Positions 14,272 through 21,406 of a DNA stretch of 24,170 bases are shown here, in pieces. Both the position numbers and the translations under genes were made by a program. The first letter of the stretch is position 1. Each line of letters opens with the position of its first letter. The notes beneath the pieces are model-generated. The model made no database searches. It saw only the letters and a program-made list of their open reading frames with translations, and was not told where the DNA came from. Source of the DNA: Peptococcaceae bacterium UBA5356 (lineage in GTDB: Bacteria > Bacillota > Peptococcia > DRI-13 > DTU073); NCBI GenBank assembly GCA_002407935.1, contig DHPU01000040.1, forward strand, positions 1 through 24,170, written 5' to 3'.

Positions 14272-14725
14272 CAAGAAAAGTTTGGCTTTTTTTTTGCTGG
14301 TCCTGCTCTGTATTACGGGTTGCAGCGGAAGAAGCCAGAATAAGGGGACAAGCGTAACAATAGATACGGGACATCCGCTATATAAGCACTTTTTAGCTGC
14401 ATATGAAGATAAGAAGCCTCTTCTGACCGGAGCCAGTGATATTAATAATGATGGGCGAGAAGATCTAATTGTAATTTATCAAGATACCTCTGTCACCAAC
14501 AAGATGATAGCAATTTGGGAGGAAGAAGGCAGACTTGCTATTTCTGAGCCGACACCTGCGCCGATAGAAAATTGCCGTATGGAATGGCGGAACATTGATG
14601 ACAAGGCCCCGATTGAATTAATAATTTCCGGCTCCAAGGGGGTGAATATGGGTTACGCCATTTACCGTTGGGAAAATGGAAAGTTTGTAAATCTCTTTGG
14701 AGAAAGTATGGAAGATTGTTGCTAG
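14264..14725 (+). CDS. saoC: SaoC: lipoprotein ending in Cys-Cys
   Basis: A 153-residue exported lipoprotein. The signal peptide (SLAFFLLVLLCITGC) ends in a lipobox with C20. The mature part has DINNDGREDLIVIYQD, an FG-GAP/EF-hand-like calcium loop, and later VNMGYAIYRWENGKFVNLFG. The last residues are MEDCC followed by TAG, so the chain ends with two vicinal cysteines. That matches the family I recall as Cys-Cys-COOH (seleno)protein SaoC, where selenocysteine can replace one of them. A flexible terminal dithiol could hand soft metals between the outer face of the membrane and the ABC binding protein (inference). AGGAGG lies 5 nt before ATG 14264, and the gene overlaps saoE as ATGCTTAG. Confidence 0.85.
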   Translation: MLSKKSLAFFLLVLLCITGCSGRSQNKGTSVTIDTGHPLYKHFLAAYEDKKPLLTGASDINNDGREDLIVIYQDTSVTNKMIAIWEEEGRLAISEPTPAPIENCRMEWRNIDDKAPIELIISGSKGVNMGYAIYRWENGKFVNLFGESMEDCC

Positions 14726-14755
14726 CTTGTTAAGAGAAAACGAAGGGGGGTATTT

Positions 14756-15913
14756 ATGTTGAAGAAAACAAAGTTCTATGTTCTTGTGGTAATTCTAATG
14801 ATGGGGGTATTGGTTTTCGCGGGTTGCGGCGGGAGCCAAACGTCGCAGGGAGCAGGAGGAATAGACAAGCAATTGGCCAAAACCTATAATTTAAAAGCGC
14901 TTAGTGTCGAAGATGCGAATTACACCATTAACATGGGTTATTATAACTGTGATCATATGACTGCTGCTTGTATTGGTAAGGATGCCGGCATTTATGAAGC
15001 ATTAGGTCTAAAAATCAATTTAACCGGCAACGGCAAGGTACCTGAAGCTATGGCGGCTGGACAAATGGATGTTGGTTATGCTGGTTGGACCACCACCTTG
15101 CGGGCGGTTCCCAAAGGTACACCTCTTTTTATCGCAGCTCAAAACCACACTGGCGGATCGGAATATTTGATTGTCAGCAATAACATCAAAAAGCCTGAGG
15201 ATTTAATCGGCAAGAAAATATCTCTGGGAGCTGATCCGGAAACCAACAACCTTAACTGGGTTGAATGGGCTACTCAATTAGGGATTCCGGTTGATAGCAC
15301 CAAGTACGAAAACTTCAATATGAGCGATCAGGATGAATATTTCGCATTCAAAGCCGGTAAACTGGACGCCTACATTTGTTGTGACCCGTGGGGTTCCATG
15401 GCGCAATATGAAGGTACCGGTTGGGCTATGGCACGGCAAAATACAGTTCGCGATGGGAAACAAGGCACCTGCTGCAAGGTAGCTATGAACACTAATTTCG
15501 CGAAAGCTCACCCGGACTTAGCCAAACGGGTTTTGTTAGCGCATACCTTGTCTATTCAATACATGTATGAACATCCCTATAAAGCGGCGGAGATCTTTGC
15601 CAAGAACTACAATGTCCCACTGGAAGTCGGTTTGATGACGATGTGGAAAAAGACGAACCAAGAAGGACGCACCATTTCCTGGGATCTGGTTATGGAGGAG
15701 CTGAATAACCAACTGGCAGTTATGCAGAAATACAATGTGCAAAGCGATATTAATACGGCGAAAGTCGAAGAATATGTGGATACATCCTATCTTAAAGCTT
15801 CCGGCGCCGAAGATTTCCAGACCTTTATTAAAGAAAAAGTGGATCCGGCATTCCCGCTGGGGATGAGTTTTGAAAATTGGAAGGCTAAGGCTAAAGAAGT
15901 AGACAAGATTTAG
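14756..15913 (+). CDS. saoX: ABC transporter substrate-binding lipoprotein (SaoX)
   Basis: A 385-residue lipoprotein of the NMT1/SsuA-like periplasmic-binding fold. The signal peptide ends LVFAGC (C24). The mature domain starts YTINMGYYNCDHMTAACIGK and continues with GLKINLTGNGKVPEAMAAGQ, the usual first-lobe pattern of nitrate/sulfonate/thiamine-precursor binding proteins. Unusual for this fold are the cysteines C65, C72, C208-C209 (AYICCDPWG) and C239-C240 (GTCCKVAMN), placed where the ligand cleft is expected, which suggests a thiophilic ligand. The symbol saoX is from memory and less certain than the family. The gene follows saoC by 30 bp with a strong AAGGGGGG site. It would feed SaoP/SaoA. 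Confidence 0.83.
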   Translation: MLKKTKFYVLVVILMMGVLVFAGCGGSQTSQGAGGIDKQLAKTYNLKALSVEDANYTINMGYYNCDHMTAACIGKDAGIYEALGLKINLTGNGKVPEAMAAGQMDVGYAGWTTTLRAVPKGTPLFIAAQNHTGGSEYLIVSNNIKKPEDLIGKKISLGADPETNNLNWVEWATQLGIPVDSTKYENFNMSDQDEYFAFKAGKLDAYICCDPWGSMAQYEGTGWAMARQNTVRDGKQGTCCKVAMNTNFAKAHPDLAKRVLLAHTLSIQYMYEHPYKAAEIFAKNYNVPLEVGLMTMWKKTNQEGRTISWDLVMEELNNQLAVMQKYNVQSDINTAKVEEYVDTSYLKASGAEDFQTFIKEKVDPAFPLGMSFENWKAKAKEVDKI

Positions 15914-15935
15914 TAAATTGAATGGAGGATTAAGA

Positions 15936-16583
15936 ATGGCCGATTTTAGAGCAAGTCTTACGTTTAAAAACGATGATTCCCAAAGACTGATTATTGAAAG
16001 CATCGCTTCCAAGCTGACGCAGCGGGAAAACGAAGTGCGGAATATGATCATAAACAATATTGTTAATTATGGCGGAGCTTTTGAAATAAATGGCGTTACC
16101 GATGATGTCAAAGAGATCATTATCTCATTAAGAGATAAAAACGCCTTGGCTATCGCTGAGGATAATAAGATTTACTCCATATATCCGGTTTCCGCCAAAG
16201 TAACAAACCATAAGGTTACGTTAAAAGACGGCCGAGAGTTTTATGCTATGTGCGCAGTGGATGCTTTAGGTTCAACCTATACTTTTAACCAGGATGTTAC
16301 CGTGAATTCAAAATGCACCGAATGCGGAAAAGAGATAAAGGCAGAGGTGAGTGGTGGTAAAATTGTTAATTTGCAGCCTGCGGATGCTCATGTGTTGCAT
16401 GTTGATTTAAAGAAATTCAAAACCTGGTCTTGCTGCTGCTGCAATATCATGCATTTCTTCTGTTCAAAAGAGCACTGCTTAGAATGGAGTACTAAAAACA
16501 ATGTTTGTAAGGATTCAAGTTTTTGTTTAGATGCCAATGAAGCCTTAGTTGTTGGTAGGATGCTTTTTAGTGATAAAGAATAA
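15936..16583 (+). CDS. saoL: MerB-like organometal lyase SaoL
   Basis: A protein of about 215 residues. The C-terminal half aligns by eye with organomercurial lyase MerB, which cleaves carbon-mercury bonds using two cysteines and an aspartate. FYAMCAVDALG (C106, D109) matches MerB's C96/D99 segment, and FKTWSCCCCNIMHFFC (C166-C169) matches the SFCCHVHFF segment carrying C159. The N-terminal about 90 residues look like a winged helix, as in MerB. Extra cysteines (C127, C130, C176, C181) could bind zinc or further metal. Four adjacent cysteines at the active site are more than MerB has. ATG 15936 is chosen because GGAGG lies 7 nt upstream; TTG 15918 has no site. Substrate could be organomercury or another organometal(loid); the sequence does not say which. 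Confidence 0.85.
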   Translation: MADFRASLTFKNDDSQRLIIESIASKLTQRENEVRNMIINNIVNYGGAFEINGVTDDVKEIIISLRDKNALAIAEDNKIYSIYPVSAKVTNHKVTLKDGREFYAMCAVDALGSTYTFNQDVTVNSKCTECGKEIKAEVSGGKIVNLQPADAHVLHVDLKKFKTWSCCCCNIMHFFCSKEHCLEWSTKNNVCKDSSFCLDANEALVVGRMLFSDKE

Positions 16584-17370
16584 TCAATTGGTCCTCTATG
16601 GAGGAATAATCCTTATTATCTGTGTTTCTCTGGGGCTGAGCACTGTACTCAGCCCTCGGGCAGAGATGAAAGGATGGCGGATTGCCTGTAATGATGATGC
16701 TGCCGGCTTGCTTATAAAATATTTGGCGGGAGAGGATAGCGCAGCCCTGGAAGTTGTTAATACGAGTTATCAACAATTACAGGATTGCTGCAGCAGCCAA
16801 ACGGAGCTGGCGCTATCTGCAGGTTACTTTGATCTGGCGGTGCTCTGTCCTGACAGTGCCGATAAATTGATAACCAGTGGTCAACCGTATCAGGTTTTAG
16901 GCCCGGTAGTGGTTAACGCTCAAGTTTTAGTCACCAAGCAGGATATTGTTCCGCGAACAGTAGGCTATATGAATGCTCGAGAAACCCAGAAAAAGTTAGT
17001 ATGGTCTAACTTGAACAGAAGTATTGAAATGAAACCTATACTTCCTGCAGGTTTGCCCTATGCGCTGGAAAGAAATGCCGTGGAAGGAATTGTCATGGAT
17101 ATTCTGGGAGCACTAAAAATAGATGGCTATCGCACATCTTTGCCTTCGGAGCACCCTGCCTCCGTACTGGTAGTACACAAAGATCTGCTTGGCAGTCCTG
17201 AATTGGTGAGCTTTATGAAGGCCTACAACCGGGCAGCAAGGGATATGAACAGTGCAGAAATACTGATGCAAAAATTAGCCGAACATTTAGCTATAGAGAA
17301 TAGCAGTAATGAGGTAAAAGTATGGAGAGAAATGGGAGTACAATTCCAAACGATAGAAATACAAAGGTAA
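16570..17370 (+). CDS. saoB: Second ABC substrate-binding-like protein (SaoB, cysteine form)
   Basis: A protein of about 266 residues with one N-terminal membrane segment (LVLYGGIILIICVSLGLSTV, about 7-26) that looks like an uncleaved anchor or signal peptide without a lipobox. The rest resembles a small periplasmic-binding fold: WRIACNDDAAGLLIKYL, AGYFDLAVLCPDSADKLI, then SVLVVHKDLLGSPELVSFM. A vicinal pair LQDCCSSQ (C73, C74) plus C40 and C93 stand out. As I recall, SaoB homologs can carry selenocysteine at such a position. The start is uncertain: GTG 16570, behind AGGA and overlapping saoL by 14 bp, is preferred; TTG 16549 and TTG 16588 are possible. It overlaps or abuts saoP and is likely a membrane-tethered partner of the transporter. 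Confidence 0.75.
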   Translation: MIKNNQLVLYGGIILIICVSLGLSTVLSPRAEMKGWRIACNDDAAGLLIKYLAGEDSAALEVVNTSYQQLQDCCSSQTELALSAGYFDLAVLCPDSADKLITSGQPYQVLGPVVVNAQVLVTKQDIVPRTVGYMNARETQKKLVWSNLNRSIEMKPILPAGLPYALERNAVEGIVMDILGALKIDGYRTSLPSEHPASVLVVHKDLLGSPELVSFMKAYNRAARDMNSAEILMQKLAEHLAIENSSNEVKVWREMGVQFQTIEIQR

Positions 17371-18155
17371 CTATGGTCGATGTTTTGGATAAGTACAGGG
17401 GCACTTGTTATACCGTTATTATTGTGGGTATCCTGATCATTGCCTGGTATATTGCTGCCAAACGTATCCAAAATACCTTGTTGCTGCCTTATTTCCAGGA
17501 AACAGCCCGAGAATTTTTTCATGCCTGGGTGGACCCCAAAATTATGTCCAATTTGGCTTTGACTTTAAGAAGGGTATTTACAGGTTTTATATATGCTTTT
17601 ATTATAGGTATTCCGGTAGGACTTTTAATGGGTTATTCGCAAACGGCAATGCAGGCGATTTCTCCGGTGATAAATTCAGTGCGTCAGGTACCTATTATGG
17701 CCTGGGTACCCCTGTCCATCATATGGTTTGGCTTGGGGGATGGCCCTACTGTATTTTTAATTACCATGAGTGCGGTTTTTCCCTTGGTTATTAATACGAT
17801 TGTCGGAGTACACGGGATTGACCCCAACTATTATAATGCCGCCCGCAGTATGGGGGCTTCCTTGCCCAATATTATTAAAGATATTGTAGTGCCGGCAGCC
17901 ATACCGAATATTTTGACCGGCTGTCGCCTGGCCATGGGTTCCGGCTGGATGTCGGTAATTTGCGCGGAATTCATAGCTACCAGCGCCGGCTTCGGCTTTC
18001 TGATGGTAGAAGCCCAGGTGCGCTTGGAAACGGCACAGTTGTACGCTTTAATGTTTATGTCAGGATTAGTGGGCTTTGCAATTGACAAAGGCTTTATAAC
18101 CTTAGAAAAAAAAATAACAGCATGGAGGTTTAAAGATGGCTTTGCTGGAAATTAA
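17322..18155 (+). CDS. saoP: ABC transporter permease SaoP
   Basis: A 277-residue inner-membrane permease of the SsuC/TauC/nitrate type (binding-protein-dependent transport domain). About six membrane segments are visible. The EAA loop is clear: YYNAARSMGASLPNIIKDIV followed by PAAIPNILTGCRLAMG, which docks on the ATPase. LTLRRVFTGFIYAFIIGIPVG is the usual domain start. ATG 17322 has GAGGT 6 nt upstream and overlaps saoB by 49 bp; ATG 17373 (behind AAAGGT) is an alternative that avoids the overlap. It lies between saoB and saoA and overlaps saoA by 20 bp, so the subunits are made together. This fold class imports small organic anions; the substrate here is inferred to be an organometal compound. 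Confidence 0.9.
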   Translation: MERNGSTIPNDRNTKVTMVDVLDKYRGTCYTVIIVGILIIAWYIAAKRIQNTLLLPYFQETAREFFHAWVDPKIMSNLALTLRRVFTGFIYAFIIGIPVGLLMGYSQTAMQAISPVINSVRQVPIMAWVPLSIIWFGLGDGPTVFLITMSAVFPLVINTIVGVHGIDPNYYNAARSMGASLPNIIKDIVVPAAIPNILTGCRLAMGSGWMSVICAEFIATSAGFGFLMVEAQVRLETAQLYALMFMSGLVGFAIDKGFITLEKKITAWRFKDGFAGN

Positions 18156-19038
18156 AGGGATAACCAAAATATTTACTCAGAATAAAAAACCTGATCACAT
18201 AGTACTGGAGAACATGTCCTTTACTGTGGAACGGGGGCAGTATGTTTCCCTGCTGGGGCCTTCCGGGTGCGGTAAGACCACTCTGTTAACCATACTGGGC
18301 GGTTTTTTGCCTACCGATGCGGGTGAAATAATTTTGTCCGGACAGAAAGTGGAAACGCCAGGACCGGACCGGGGTTTTGTTTTTCAAAACTATGCGCTTT
18401 TTCCCTGGATGACAGTGAAAGAAAATATTCTTTATTCGCTGCAGGTTAAAAAGTCCGGTAAACAGGAACAGAATGAACGCCTGCAGGAATTGCTGGATAT
18501 ATCGCATTTACATGGCAGCGAAAATAAATATCCGGTACAGCTTTCCGGGGGTATGCAGCAAAGAGTGGCGGTAGTGAGGGCTTTGGCCAGTCGTCCGGAA
18601 ATACTGCTGTTGGACGAACCGCTGGGAGCCATAGATTTTCAGATGCGGGAACTTTTGCAGGAAGAACTGGCAGTTTTAGTCGAGGGAGCAAAGACTACTG
18701 TAGTGATGGTAACTCATGATGTAAATGAGTCTGTTTATCTGAGTGACCGGGTTATTGTTATGTCTTCAGACAAAGGCCGAATCGTACAGGATGTCCGTAT
18801 AGATCTTGAGCGTCCGCGCAACCGGCAGAGTGAAGGCTTTAAAGCTCACGTTTCTGATTTGACGGAATTGGTGAGGCAGGCCTTTCACGAAAAAGCCGTT
18901 GAGCTTGATTCGGAACCGGGATTCTTGAAAACTGATGCCAGCATAAAAAGACAGTCTAGCTTTACGGAAGCTTATAACCGAATGTCCAGCAAATATACTG
19001 CTATTAACGATAGCAGGGCTGCAAAAAAATATAATTAA
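18136..19038 (+). CDS. saoA: ABC transporter ATPase SaoA
   Basis: A 300-residue ATPase of the SsuB/TauB/NrtD class. All motifs are present: Walker A GPSGCGKTT (41-49), Q-loop FVFQNYALFPW (Q84), signature LSGGMQQRVAVVRAL (136-150), Walker B ILLLDEPLGAID (156-167) and the switch histidine in VTHDV (H194). After the standard domain (about 250 residues) there is an extra tail of about 45 residues with a polar, serine-rich stretch, possibly regulatory. GGAGG lies 8 nt before ATG 18136. It powers uptake through SaoP. Confidence 0.93.
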   Translation: MALLEIKGITKIFTQNKKPDHIVLENMSFTVERGQYVSLLGPSGCGKTTLLTILGGFLPTDAGEIILSGQKVETPGPDRGFVFQNYALFPWMTVKENILYSLQVKKSGKQEQNERLQELLDISHLHGSENKYPVQLSGGMQQRVAVVRALASRPEILLLDEPLGAIDFQMRELLQEELAVLVEGAKTTVVMVTHDVNESVYLSDRVIVMSSDKGRIVQDVRIDLERPRNRQSEGFKAHVSDLTELVRQAFHEKAVELDSEPGFLKTDASIKRQSSFTEAYNRMSSKYTAINDSRAAKKYN

Positions 19039-19053
19039 AGGAGAGGTTGAAAA

Positions 19054-19386
19054 ATGAGAGTTGCTTATATCTTTTCCACCAATAACGCGCAAAGGATTTT
19101 GGACAAAATGATTATTCCGCAAATGCTGGAAGAACGCCACGGTGTTGAAGTAGCCGGAATGATGTTTTTCTTTGACAACACCTTCCTGCTGACCAAAGGC
19201 AGCAGCACCGGGGATAAACTCCAGGAGATACACGAAAAGTTTGGCACCATTTTGATGGGTTGTGACATGTGCACCATTGAAAGAGGTATTGATGACAAAT
19301 TGGTTGCTGGTGCTGCTATCGGCTGTTTCCCCAACCTGTACGCTGTTTTGGGCGGGGCTAACATCGATCAGGTCATAACTTTGTAA
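19054..19386 (+). CDS. saoD: DsrE-like protein SaoD
   Basis: A 110-residue cytoplasmic protein with a DsrE/DsrF-like fold: a beta-alpha start (VAYIFSTNNAQRILDKMIIP) and a G-C-D-M-C loop (C70, C73) where DsrE-like sulfur carriers often hold their active cysteine, then C91 in GAAIGCFPNLY. DsrE-type proteins pass persulfide sulfur; YedF, encoded downstream, contains a related domain. Here it may carry sulfur, selenium or a metal (inference). Spacing of 15 bp from saoA with AAAGGAGAGG upstream, then 25 bp to the activator gene, keeps it inside the operon. Confidence 0.85.
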   Translation: MRVAYIFSTNNAQRILDKMIIPQMLEERHGVEVAGMMFFFDNTFLLTKGSSTGDKLQEIHEKFGTILMGCDMCTIERGIDDKLVAGAAIGCFPNLYAVLGGANIDQVITL

Positions 19387-19411
19387 TAGGACATACGAGG
19401 GGGTAGCAGAG

Positions 19412-20203
19412 TTGTATTCCATAGGTATAGATAGCGGCTCAACCAGCACCCAATATGTGGTGCTGGATTCAAACGGAGAACTGTTATATGAAAATGTGCT
19501 GCCTACAGGTTGGAGCAGTACGGATGTAGCCCAAAAAGCGAAGGAGGACCTAAAACAGAAGGGCTACGATGTGGAAAAGTCACTTTGTGTCGCCACCGGC
19601 TATGGCAGGACGTCCGTACCTTATGCGGATAAAATAGTGACAGAGATTACCTGCCATGGTAAAGGGGCAGCCTTTCTGTTCGGCAGTGAGCCTGCAACGA
19701 TTATTGATATCGGCGGACAGGATACCAAGGTGATTGCCATTGACGGAGGTATTGTGCAAGACTTTATCATGAATGATAAATGTTCGGCAGGTACCGGACG
19801 CTTTTTGGAAATTATGGCTAATACGCTGGACTTGGATCCTGCATCTCTTTGCGAATTTGCGCAGCAGGGCAAAGACGTCACCATCAGCTCCATGTGTACG
19901 GTATTTGCCGAGTCTGAAGTAATTAGTCTGATTGGCAAGGGAGTTTCCAAGGCAGATATCGCTTACGGCATTGTGGACTCTATTGCCAGCAAAGTGCAAT
20001 CCCAGTGTGGCAAATTAGAACGCAAAGGCAGCTATTATTTGACAGGCGGTTTGTGTGAGTGTCCTTATATGATTCAGTGTCTTTCTGCAAAGCTCTCGAC
20101 GCAGGTGAAGACATGTGTGCAGGGACGCTATGCGGGCGCTATCGGAGCTGCGCTTTGTGCACAGAAGTTGAAAACAGAAAAGGAGGTTTCTTTCCATGAG
20201 TGA
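19412..20203 (+). CDS. BadF/HgdC-type ATPase activator of the double-cubane reductase
   Basis: A 263-residue ASKHA-fold ATPase, like the activator of 2-hydroxyacyl-CoA dehydratase and E. coli YjiL. It has the phosphate loop GIDSGSTSTQYVVLD (5-19), the second loop IIDIGGQDTKVIAID (97-111), and the two cysteines that bridge a [4Fe-4S] cluster between two subunits: C124 in NDKCSAGTGRF and C162 in SSMCTVFAESEV. It would use ATP hydrolysis to drive one very low-potential electron into the partner protein. It starts at TTG 19412 with GAGGGGG upstream. The stop overlaps the next start by 8 nt (ATGAGTGA), as at the saoT/saoE and saoE/saoC junctions. It lies only 25 bp after saoD, so it belongs to the same transcript. 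Confidence 0.9.
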   Translation: MYSIGIDSGSTSTQYVVLDSNGELLYENVLPTGWSSTDVAQKAKEDLKQKGYDVEKSLCVATGYGRTSVPYADKIVTEITCHGKGAAFLFGSEPATIIDIGGQDTKVIAIDGGIVQDFIMNDKCSAGTGRFLEIMANTLDLDPASLCEFAQQGKDVTISSMCTVFAESEVISLIGKGVSKADIAYGIVDSIASKVQSQCGKLERKGSYYLTGGLCECPYMIQCLSAKLSTQVKTCVQGRYAGAIGAALCAQKLKTEKEVSFHE

Positions 20204-21350
20204 TAATCCGATGCCCTCATCATTTGAAGAATTTTCCGAAGCCCGTAAAAACGGTTTTTTGAAAGCCAAAGCGGTAAAAGATCAAGGCGGCTTGATTGCA
20301 GGGGTATTCTGCACATTTACACCAAACGAGATTTTTGATGCCGCCGGAATACACACTGTCAGCCTCTGCGGCACCAGCGAGGAGACCATTTCTGCAGCGG
20401 AAGCCCATCTGCCCAAAAATCTTTGCCCGCTGATCAAATCCAGCTATGGTTTTGCCTTGGCACAGAAATGCCCATATACTTATTTCTCAGATATAATTAT
20501 CGGCGAGACTACCTGTGATGGCAAAAAGAAAATGTATGAGTTACTGAGTGAACTGAAGGATACCTATGTAATGCAGCTGCCTCAGGGAATCGACCGCCCT
20601 TACGCTTTGAAAATGTGGACTTCGGAACTGCACTATCTTATTGACATGCTGGAAGAAAAGTTTGGCGTGAAAATCACAGAGGAAAAGTTGCGGGAAACCA
20701 GCCGTCAGAGAAATTTGGAACGTAAGGCAAGAATAGAACTGATGGAACTGCAGAAGCAGGTTCCGCCTCCCATGTTTGGCCGTGATATGCACGAGGTCCT
20801 GGAGGGGTCCAAATTCAGCTTTGACCAACAGGCTTCTCTTACCGCACTCTGTAATATAACCCAAAAAGTAAGGAACGATTACGAGTCAGGGAAGCGCCCT
20901 GTGCCGGAAGACGCCAAGCGTATTTTAGTTACCGGCTGCCCTATTAGCGGTGTTATGGAAAAGACCGTAGGTATTATTGAGGATAATGGCGGTGTCGTGG
21001 TATGTTTTGAAAACTGCGGAGGGATCAAACCTGTACGCCGGATGGTGGATACCGGGGCGGAAGATATTGTGGAAGCCATTGCACAGCGGTATCTGGAAAT
21101 CGGTTGTGCTGTAATGGCTCCCAACCTTCGTCGTATGGAACAGATTCCGCAGCTGATTAAAGAGTTTCAGGTGGACGGCGTTGCGGATATTATGCTGCAA
21201 GCCTGCCATCCTTACAGTGTGGAACGCTATGCGATTAAGAACTTGTGCAAAGAGCAGGGTGTTCCTTATATTTCCGTGGAAACTGACTATTCCTCCTCGG
21301 ATGTTGGCCAATTGACGACCCGTTTGGCAGCATTTATTGAGATGCTTTAA
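20196..21350 (+). CDS. Double-cubane-cluster reductase (HgdB/YjiM family)
   Basis: A 384-residue member of the 2-hydroxyacyl-CoA dehydratase D-component family, of the YjiM/double-cubane type that works with a YjiL-type activator. Cysteines in expected places include C39 (GVFCTFTPNEIFDAAG), C58, C77 (NLCPLIKSSYG), C92, C107 (IIGETTCDGKKKMYE), and later VTGCPISG, VCFENCGG, LQACHPY and KNLCKEQ. Related proteins hold an [8Fe-9S] double-cubane cluster and do ATP-dependent reductions of difficult small molecules; their natural substrate is unknown. AGGAGG precedes ATG 20196. The position directly after an organometal gene set invites the idea that it supplies strong reducing power there, but the same pair also commonly occurs with yedF alone. 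Confidence 0.9.
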   Translation: MSDNPMPSSFEEFSEARKNGFLKAKAVKDQGGLIAGVFCTFTPNEIFDAAGIHTVSLCGTSEETISAAEAHLPKNLCPLIKSSYGFALAQKCPYTYFSDIIIGETTCDGKKKMYELLSELKDTYVMQLPQGIDRPYALKMWTSELHYLIDMLEEKFGVKITEEKLRETSRQRNLERKARIELMELQKQVPPPMFGRDMHEVLEGSKFSFDQQASLTALCNITQKVRNDYESGKRPVPEDAKRILVTGCPISGVMEKTVGIIEDNGGVVVCFENCGGIKPVRRMVDTGAEDIVEAIAQRYLEIGCAVMAPNLRRMEQIPQLIKEFQVDGVADIMLQACHPYSVERYAIKNLCKEQGVPYISVETDYSSSDVGQLTTRLAAFIEML

Positions 21351-21406
21351 GTTAATCCCACGCATAGATTTAAAATTATTATTGAAAAATAAAGGAGGCT
21401 GTAAAA

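Noticed and set aside
12882..17370. Possible in-frame TGA selenocysteine codons in the sao genes
   Set aside because: I read the codons at the thioredoxin motif, the SaoC end, the CC sites of SaoX and SaoB, and the CCCC site of SaoL. All are TGC or TGT, and the genes end at ordinary stops, so no Sec or SECIS is needed.
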